Source: Dactylorhiza incarnata (lineage: Eukaryota; Streptophyta; Magnoliopsida; Asparagales; Orchidaceae). From it: 64,000 bases of DNA. The notes under the pieces were generated by a model, which was not told the origin of the DNA, ran no database searches, and saw only the letters and a list, made by a program, of their open reading frames with translations. The position numbers and the translations under genes were made by a program. Below, piece by piece: positions 59,901-64,000 of this stretch. The stretch covers positions 5,345,501-5,409,500 of the forward strand of contig JAWHQI010000170.1 in the NCBI GenBank assembly GCA_033032865.1. The letters run 5' to 3'. The first letter of the stretch is position 1. Each line of letters starts with the position of its first letter.

Positions 59901-62900
59901 AATTTGCAATTATTATGGCCTTAATTAGAATATTTGTGATTGATTGTGATGTTAGTGCAATATTTTAAATTAATATTGTTTTATTGATGGCGCGTCGGAA
60001 ATTCTTGCATGAAAGAATCAATCATGAGCATCGCATTAGAGTTTAGGGTTTGTCGTCATAAATTCATCGGATTGTAAGCTTGCATTCGCCCGCATCTTCA
60101 TTTTAGGTTTGTCGTGGTTCCATTGCACTGTGGCTGCTTGCATTGCATCTAGGTTTAGGACATTGCATGTCCGTCACCTGTAGATTCGTCATGTGTCAAG
60201 AATTCTCGGTGACGATAGACTACCCTGCCTAAGGTTAGTGTAGTTGGGTACATAATTGATCATTATAAGATTTTATGAGGTATTTCAACGAAAAATGCTC
60301 TCATCTCAATTCAGATTAGAACATCTCTATTCATATGCTCTTCTTTTCTCTCAACTGCAGTCCAATATGTCCTAGTTGGTCCCTTCTACATAATCTCATG
60401 AATCTAACCTTTGAGTGTTTGTGGATATGGACAAGTCAAAATATTACTCCATATCGATCTGAGAAGACCCAAGGATCTAGGCTACATCAAAAGTGTGTTT
60501 TTTATCTTGGCTCTACGAATATGGTCGTCATCAATATTCCTGTCTAAGTGCCTAGGAAGGGCAAGAGGGGTACTAAACCTATTGTCATCTTGATAATGAT
60601 GTTCCATAACTCTTCTTGTATGTTCATGCTTTCTTAATTTTCTTGCATAGAAGAGTCTCCACTAATTAGCGGAGGGTATGAACTCCTTTAGTTCGCTAGA
60701 AATCCAAGGTGTGGGATTGCGTTCCCGGCATGATATTGCATTAGAAATCCGATAATCGCATACAAGAACCTTGCAATTATTAGTTCGTTAGATATATAGT
60801 CATCGAAAATTCAAGTTACACTTATCTTACGGAATGTGACAAAACCATTTAATTCAACTCCGATTAAGAATACTCTTCTTTGGGTGTGTAACAATATCTT
60901 CTTGGTGTTTTGGTGCTCTACAAGGAGTTTGTCAATGTTGTTCTCTAGAGTACCGAATCTATCTCACTAAGGTTTGGTTGGCATTGTCCATTCTCTCTAG
61001 CCTCTCTGTCAAGTTTTGTAACATCACGATAATTGTAGAACGATTAAGGCCATATTGGGCACATCAATGTTGGTTCTTATAACTTCTTTCACACCACACA
61101 AGGAATTCCCTTGTAAAGGTATTTTGGGGCAGGTAAATCCAAGTAGTTTACTTAAATATTCTTAACTCATTTTAGAATTGACATGTTGATGACCTCCATG
61201 CTAATGTTTGAACTATAGTTGTGATCACTCTAGTGATAGTGTCGGGCGAACTTGGATGGCCAAATTGTAACGACCCAAAGGGGATATTTTGTACTCACTC
61301 ACCTTACTTCGTCCTGGGGCAATTATGGTAAAAAGTAAATTAAGACACGGAGATCTTGTGAGGTCCAAGATGGGGCCTTACAAAAGTGATGCAGGACAGG
61401 CGTCCCACCTGCCTGCCACCTGGTATCACACCAGCCCAGGGGTCCCACCGGGAGTCCACCCGATAGGACTTATGATGCAGGACGGGGGTCTCACCCGCCT
61501 GCCACCCTGCGACATGGCATCACACCCCGGTCCAGGGTTTTGTAGCATCACGATAATTGTAGAACGATTAAGGCCATATTGGGCACATCAATGTTTGTTC
61601 TTATAACTTCTTTCACACCACACAAGGAATTCCCTTGTAAAGGTATTTTAGGGCAGGTAAATCCAAGTAATTTACTTCAATATTCTTAACTCATTTTAGA
61701 ATTGACATGTTGATGACCTCCATGCTAATGCTTGAACTGTTGTGATCACTCTAGTGATAGTGTCGGGCGAACTTGGATGGTCAAGTGATGCAGGACAGGC
61801 GTCCCACCTGCCTGCCACCTGGTATCACACCAGCCCAGGGGTCCCACCGGGAGTCCACCCGATAGGCCTTATGATGCAGGACGGGGGTCCCACCCGCCTG
61901 CCACCCTGCGACATGGCATCACACCCCGGCCCAGGGGTCCCACCGGGAGTCCACCTGATAGGCCTTATCAGGTCCGCGCGACTCAGTTGGTGATAAGTCT
62001 TCCGCTGAAGGATTCTTATCAAGGAGGTCGGGGGATCGATCCACGGCCTCAACAACCTATCGACCTTGTGGTGGGGCCGCGGACCTGATAAGGCCTATCG
62101 GGTGGACTCCTGGTGGGACCCCTGGGCCGGGGTCAAAGCACATGCACTTTTATGATGCAGGACGGGCATCCCACCCGCCTGCCACCCGGCATCACACCCC
62201 GGCCCAAGAGTCCCACCGGGAGTCCACCCGATAGGTCTTATCAGGTCTGCGGCCCGTACACCCCAACCCATCCCCGACTCCATCACAGGGTCGATAGGTT
62301 GTTGAGGTCGGGGCTCGATCCCCCGACCTCCTTGATAAGAATCCTTCAGCGGAAGACTTATCACCAACTGAGCCTATCGGGTGGACTCAGTTGGTGATAA
62401 GTCTTCCGCTGAAGGATTCTTATCAATGAGGTCAGGGGATCGATCCCCGACCTCAACAACCTATGGGCCATGTGGTGGGGCCGGGGATGGGTTGGGGTGT
62501 ACGGGCCGCGGACCTGATAAGGCCTATCGGGTGGACTCCCGGTGGGACCCCTAGGCCGGGGTGTGATGCCAGGTCGCAGGCGGGTGGGACGCCCGTCCTG
62601 CATCACCTTATCAGGTCCGCGGACCGTACACCCCAACCCATCCTCGGGTCCACCACAGGACCGATAGGTTGTTGAGGTCGGGGCTCGACCCCTCGACCTC
62701 CTTGATAAGAGTCTTCAACGGAACTCCTATCACCAACTGAGTCGCAACAACCTATCGGCCCTGTGGTGGGGTCGGGGATGTGTTGGGGTGTACGGTCCGT
62801 AGACCTGATAAGGCCTATCGGGTGGACTCCCGATGGGACCCCTGGGCTGGTGTGACGCCAAGCGCCAGGGTGGCAGGCAGGTGGGACGCCTGCCCTGCAT

Positions 62901-63802
62901 CATAAAAGTACAGAACATGCGTCTCACCTGCCTGCCACCTTGGCGCCTGGCGTCACACCAGCCCAGGGGTCCTATCGGGAGTCCACTCATACGGAATAAG
63001 ACCAAGAGCATGCTTACCTCAGATTGGCATCAGACATGCTGGCACATGGCACATTCTAAGAAACTTGCCAATAAGTGACAGTCGAAAGGGTACAACTCTG
63101 GGGACAAGAAAAGGTTTCATCAATGTAAAGCAAAGGCTATAGCACCAGGTTTCGCTAGTTGAGGGGCTTCTAATAACTCCCTTGGCAATAATAAATAGGA
63201 TCTATCTGTATGTTAATACTAAAATAGTTTCCAGATGATGTAAGAGCTAATCAGGCCTTTTTTTCTCCTTACTCCATTGCCATTCTCTTACACTACCTCT
63301 TTAATTTAGTGCTTTGGGTTCTAGTTAACCCACTTAAACTACCTCCCAAACTTAGTGTGTTAGGGTTTTCGTTCCTTAGTGATGCTTGGTCCTAAGGCCC
63401 CTTACGGAAATATCTCCCAATCTTCAAGCTAATAGGTCTTTGCACCTCATATTTTTGGCTTGATGGGTCTGGTTCTACGCCTTAATCAAGGTTGATTCAT
63501 CAATCTTAACAATTATCTTGTTAACGGGATATAGTGCAACACCATGGAGGACGTTCAGTAAATCCCTTTTAAAGAAAGGAAAATATAAGTGGGGGAGTTC
63601 CTAAGGTCAACAAAGGGAAAGTGTCCTCAACAAGATATGCACTAAGGAATAAAGATTCAAATGACACTTAAAAAGGAAATAAACTGTATCCTGGGAATTT
63701 ATAAGCTTGTAACTCATGTATGCCAGTTAAGGAAATTAGAAAATACCTTTGTAAATGAAGTCCATCTCTCAGCATATAAGCCCCGTTCATATCCACCCAA
63801 TG
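45733..63802 (-). CDS. PURKE: Phosphoribosylaminoimidazole carboxylase (PurK-PurE fusion), 3' part, eleven exons
   Basis: Exons in order of transcription: 63802-63747, 53883-53810, 53653-53506, 52643-52470, 51529-51442, 51348-51232, 50455-50358, 48237-48120, 46991-46897, 46027-45921, 45826-45733. All phases agree and give about 389 codons with no stop before the end. The first part is the PurK ATP-grasp domain ([50 protein letters not shown]) and its C-terminal subdomain (GHITIVGPS). The rest is PurE ([75 protein letters not shown]). The fused plant enzyme carboxylates aminoimidazole ribotide in purine synthesis, usually in plastids. The N-terminus, including any transit peptide, lies beyond the window. 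Very sure of identity. Confidence 0.95.
45921..46027 (-). CDS. PURKE: PURKE exon: PurE, MPKGIP to DDELWER
   Basis: Codes [20 protein letters not shown] and [15 protein letters not shown]. Acceptor TGTGCAG, donor AAAG|GTTTGG (phase 2). Classic PurE nucleotide-binding region. Confidence 0.93.
46028..46896. other. PURKE intron
   Basis: AT-rich intron with the SINE-like fragment at 46697. Nothing else recognised. Confidence 0.5.
46697..46795 (-). mobile_element. SINE-like 3'-tail fragment
   Basis: ACAACAACAACAACA then CCCATATAGTCCCCAATCAT and GGGGGAAGATTGG. Read on the - strand this ends in TTG repeats, like the tail of plant Au-type SINEs. Short fragment in a PURKE intron. Confidence 0.5.
46897..46991 (-). 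CDS. PURKE: PURKE exon: PurE, MVASLT to LSIVQ
   Basis: Codes [20 protein letters not shown] and [11 protein letters not shown]. Donor CAG|GTAAGT, acceptor GTAG. Confidence 0.93.
47040..47095. repeat. AT-rich microsatellite
   Basis: Repeated TATATA(A) units in a PURKE intron. Confidence 0.8.
47846..48115. mobile_element. MITE-like element touching a splice donor
   Basis: Ends GCTCTCTTGTTTGGT (left) and ACCAAACAGGGC (right) are inverted matches. Flanks have TA on both sides but not a clean three-base duplication. Its right end overlaps the donor GTTAGC of the 48120-48237 exon (- strand). Confidence 0.6.
48120..48237 (-). CDS. PURKE: PURKE exon: Pur[10 protein letters not shown]
   Basis: Codes [20 protein letters not shown] then [19 protein letters not shown]. 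Donor CCAG|GTTAGC lies at the edge of a MITE-like element (47846-48115). Confidence 0.93.
48431..50333 (+). mobile_element. Solo LTR, TGATGG family, in a PURKE intron
   Basis: Starts TGATGGGATCGCGACACACG, ends CCGTCCTGCATCA, with GAATA on both flanks (48426-48430 and 50334-50338). About 1.9 kb. A TATA-like AGTATATAGAG lies about 170 bases in, then a long C-rich leader (48680-49900). It lies antisense to PURKE. Proline-rich open frames in it are not taken as genes. Confidence 0.9.
50358..50455 (-). CDS. PURKE: PURKE exon: PurE start, MGSDSD
   Basis: Codes [20 protein letters not shown] then [12 protein letters not shown]. Acceptor CGACAG, donor GAG|GTTGGT. Confidence 0.93.
50456..51231. other. 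PURKE intron
   Basis: Contains the microsatellite at 50930. No transposon ends recognised. Confidence 0.5.
50930..50982. repeat. TA and GA compound microsatellite
   Basis: A TA run followed directly by a GA run. Confidence 0.85.
51232..51348 (-). CDS. PURKE: PURKE exon: PurK C-terminus and linker
   Basis: Codes [20 protein letters not shown] then [18 protein letters not shown]. Acceptor ATACAG, donor TTCAG|GTTTTT. Joins PurK to PurE. Confidence 0.92.
51442..51529 (-). CDS. PURKE: PURKE exon: Pur[12 protein letters not shown]
   Basis: Codes [20 protein letters not shown] then ASIHWYGKP. Acceptor CATCAG, donor CCAG|GTGAGA. Confidence 0.92.
51998..52193. mobile_element. Tourist/Harbinger-like MITE
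   Basis: GGCTCCATTTGGGA at the left and TACCAAACAGAGCC at the right are inverted matches. The flanks are TTA and TAA. Related at its ends to 4371-4854. 196 bases, in a PURKE intron. Confidence 0.7.
52240..52453 (-). mobile_element. RTE LINE 3'-end fragment
   Basis: ACAACAACA tail, then text near-identical to the 3' end of the LINE at 11593 (AAGCCTTTAT, GGATCCTTTGTCGCCATTGC, CCCCTCCCCCGTTTAACATG). Severely truncated. It ends only 17 bases from the exon at 52470. Confidence 0.85.
52470..52643 (-). CDS. PURKE: PURKE exon: PurK ATP-grasp, [11 protein letters not shown]
   Basis: Codes [20 protein letters not shown] to MYNILGEDE, 58 codons. Holds the most conserved PurK motif. Donor GAG|GTATTC. 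Confidence 0.94.
52853..53260. mobile_element. GC-rich hAT-type MITE with 8-bp target duplication
   Basis: AGTTAACT flanks both sides (52845-52852, 53261-53268). Ends AGCGGTGCAAA and TTTGCATGCC..CTA are inverted matches of the hAT type. The interior is full of GGGCCC/GGCCCGG motifs and is far more GC-rich than the surrounding intron. No coding capacity. Confidence 0.88.
53506..53653 (-). CDS. PURKE: PURKE exon: PurK ATP-grasp, [10 protein letters not shown]
   Basis: Codes [20 protein letters not shown] to [16 protein letters not shown]. Acceptor CTTCAG, donor CAG|GTGGGT. Confidence 0.94.
53810..53883 (-). CDS. PURKE: PURKE exon: Pur[13 protein letters not shown]
   Basis: Codes [20 protein letters not shown] then ETIH. 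Acceptor GTGTAG, donor CACAA|GTAAGA. The upstream intron is 9.9 kb. Confidence 0.93.
53884..54249. other. PURKE large intron, right after the exon at 53810
   Basis: AT-rich, no gene or repeat ends recognised. Confidence 0.4.
54250..55172 (-). pseudogene. Ty3/gypsy gag-protease relic, 3' part
   Basis: The - strand reads a gag end ([27 protein letters not shown]), then an aspartic-protease region ([20 protein letters not shown] then [14 protein letters not shown], where D-x-G-x-C is the active-site area) and, after stops, [16 protein letters not shown], which matches the protease C-terminal part of plant gypsy elements. Many stops. It continues on the other side of the inserted element at 60204. 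Confidence 0.75.
55173..56476 (+). repeat. 5' LTR
   Basis: TGATGGAGATCGATCACGCC ... CCAACGTCA. TATA-like TTTATATATCC is about 190 bases in. C-rich leader 55430-55990. Confidence 0.9.
56479..56490 (+). other. Primer-binding site (initiator Met tRNA)
   Basis: TGGTATCAGAGC, two bases after LTR1. Confidence 0.9.
56491..58847 (+). pseudogene. Internal region: gag relic and integrase-end relic
   Basis: A gag-like part lies at about 56900-57360: [20 protein letters not shown], then after a frameshift [20 protein letters not shown] and [14 protein letters not shown] with FLYGLQSEI, the usual F-x-x-G-L-x-x-x-I pattern. Near 58448 a short frame reads [15 protein letters not shown], the counterpart of [16 protein letters not shown] in the integrase tail at 21.4 kb. 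Between them (57400-58440) I see only broken frames. No RT or protease motif. The element must have depended on a partner. Confidence 0.7.
58848..60198 (+). repeat. 3' LTR
   Basis: TGATTTAGATCAATCACACC ... TCATGTGTCA, preceded by GCCGGGGAGAT. Longer than LTR1, mainly by a poly-G run at about 59200-59226. Family stem-loop at 59142-59162. Confidence 0.9.
59142..59162 (+). other. Conserved leader stem-loop
   Basis: TCCTCG pairs with CGAGGA, plus one G-T wobble, around TGCGATG, the same loop as at 10350. Confidence 0.6.
60204..61013 (-). pseudogene. Ty3/gypsy gag relic, 5' part
   Basis: The - strand has [15 protein letters not shown] (coiled start), then [15 protein letters not shown] and, in another frame, [16 protein letters not shown], which matches the L-R-Q-G-(S/T) block of gypsy gag. 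That block is cut by the AGAAT target site of the element at 55173-60198. Joined with 54250-55172 it forms one old gag-protease relic. Confidence 0.65.
61014..61780. repeat. Direct duplication of about 245 bp
   Basis: 61014-61259 (TTTTGTAACATCACGATAAT to CTTGGATGG) recurs at 61538-61780. Each copy is followed by 86-bp repeat units, but the first copy has 121 extra bases (61266-61386) before them. A segmental duplication at the edge of the inverted-repeat cluster. Confidence 0.9.
61387..62997. repeat. Inverted-repeat cluster built from two units (A and B)
   Basis: Unit A starts TGATGCAGGACGGGCGTCCC and runs to CCCGATAGGCCTTA, with an 86-bp period at 61387/61473 and 61786/61872. Inverted A copies end near 62133, 62605 and 62904. 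Unit B (CTCAGTTGGTGATAAGTCTT to CAACAACCTATCG) occurs in both orientations at about 61980, 62255, 62386, 62620 and 62744. GC-rich, no plausible protein. Unlike any other part of the window. Confidence 0.88.
62153..62605. repeat. Large palindrome: 220-bp arms, 13-nt spacer
   Basis: Arm 62153-62372 (TGATGCAGGACGGGC... to ...CACCAACTGAG) is the inverse of 62386-62605 (CTCAGTTGGTG... to ...GTCCTGCATCA). The arms are of equal length, with scattered mismatches. The spacer is cctatcgggtgga. Confidence 0.9.
62998..63746. other. PURKE large intron, end part
   Basis: AT-rich sequence with CCTTAGTG/TTAGTG text. No gene or transposon ends recognised. Confidence 0.4.
63747..63802 (-). CDS. PURKE: PURKE exon: Pur[15 protein letters not shown]
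   Basis: Codes [18 protein letters not shown] with one partial codon before. Acceptor CTTGCAG, donor AAG|GTATTT. First exon of the gene inside the window. Confidence 0.9.
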
Positions 63803-64000
63803 CTGCAAGATTGACATTAAATGAAGACAAGGGCTAATGTGAGTGTGTAATCATTATGGTTGAAACAATAAAAATAATAATATCAAGTTCTATACCCAAT
63901 TAAAACCCATATCAAACATGCTTATGGCTCATTTAGTTGCTTGTAGATAGAAATCACATTTTGAAAAATAATAACCTGGTGTTCACTCATTTTATGTGTG
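63803..64000. other. PURKE intron upstream of the 63747 exon
   Basis: Intronic. The remaining 5' exons of PURKE lie beyond the window. Confidence 0.6.

Larger units (their letters stand above)
55173..60198 (+). mobile_element. Complete non-autonomous LTR retrotransposon, TGATGG family
   Basis: LTR1 55173-56476 and LTR2 58848-60198, with AGAAT on both flanks (55168-55172, 60199-60203). The primer site follows LTR1. The internal region is only 2.4 kb and lacks RT and protease. Inserted into an older gypsy gag in the largest PURKE intron, antisense to the gene. Confidence 0.92.

Noticed and set aside
60335..60593. Possible copia integrase-like reading on the + strand
   Set aside because: Similarity (C-V-F-Y-L-G) is too weak, and the - strand reads a gypsy gag relic in continuity with 55172.
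61289..63078. Open frames of 70-105 codons with repeated [10 protein letters not shown]
   Set aside because: They come from the inverted-repeat units and appear in both strands and several frames.

Overview
This window is nuclear DNA of a flowering plant, species not resolved. It holds spliced genes with GT-AG introns, homologues of plant-specific gene architectures (a fused PurK-PurE enzyme), and a dense load of plant transposable elements: Ty1/copia, Ty3/gypsy chromoviruses, RTE-type LINEs, hAT and PIF/Harbinger MITEs, and solo LTRs. There is no bacterial-style operon, tRNA, rRNA or CRISPR array.

Two host genes converge tail to tail. (1) On the + strand, a homologue of thioredoxin-related transmembrane protein 2 (TMX2) runs from the ATG at 5058 to the stop at 43750. 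Its ten exons total only 756 coding bases spread over 38.7 kb, and the frame is open through all ten. (2) On the - strand, the 3' two-thirds of a plant phosphoribosylaminoimidazole carboxylase (fused PurK-PurE, purine biosynthesis) ends at 45733. Eleven exons between 63802 and 45733 join in one open frame of about 389 codons. Its 5' end lies beyond base 64000. About 2 kb of AT-rich, MITE-containing DNA (43751-45732) separates the two stops.

Region by region: 1-3645 is a chimera of gypsy-like LTRs and a truncated copia element. 3646-4854 holds MITEs and a hAT transposase relic just upstream of the TMX2-like gene. Intron 1 holds a Harbinger-like element with a Myb/SANT-like gene fragment. Intron 2 holds a solo LTR. 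Intron 5 (16 kb) holds an LTR fragment carrying an RTE LINE, a complete short-LTR copia element (13958-18994) and a gypsy integrase fragment. Intron 6 (9.8 kb) holds a solo LTR, a complete chromovirus (28281-33710) and a LINE with a 5' inversion. Intron 9 holds a second complete chromovirus in antisense (37351-43063). In the purine gene, introns hold a solo LTR (48431-50333), a GC-rich hAT MITE, LINE fragments, and in the largest intron a non-autonomous LTR element (55173-60198) inserted into an older gypsy gag-protease relic, next to a cluster of inverted repeats with a 220-bp-arm palindrome.

The most distinctive signals are: a family of LTRs that start TGATGG, end near CCTGCRTCA, have a C-rich leader and share a short stem-loop with compensatory changes; a palindrome whose outer ends match the end of that LTR family; paired hairpins with covarying bases in the first LTR; a LINE whose structure fits twin priming; and introns made almost entirely of datable nested insertions. 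I did not find a clear new enzymatic or defence system. All calls are by eye; exon boundaries follow splice consensus and frame, without transcript support.
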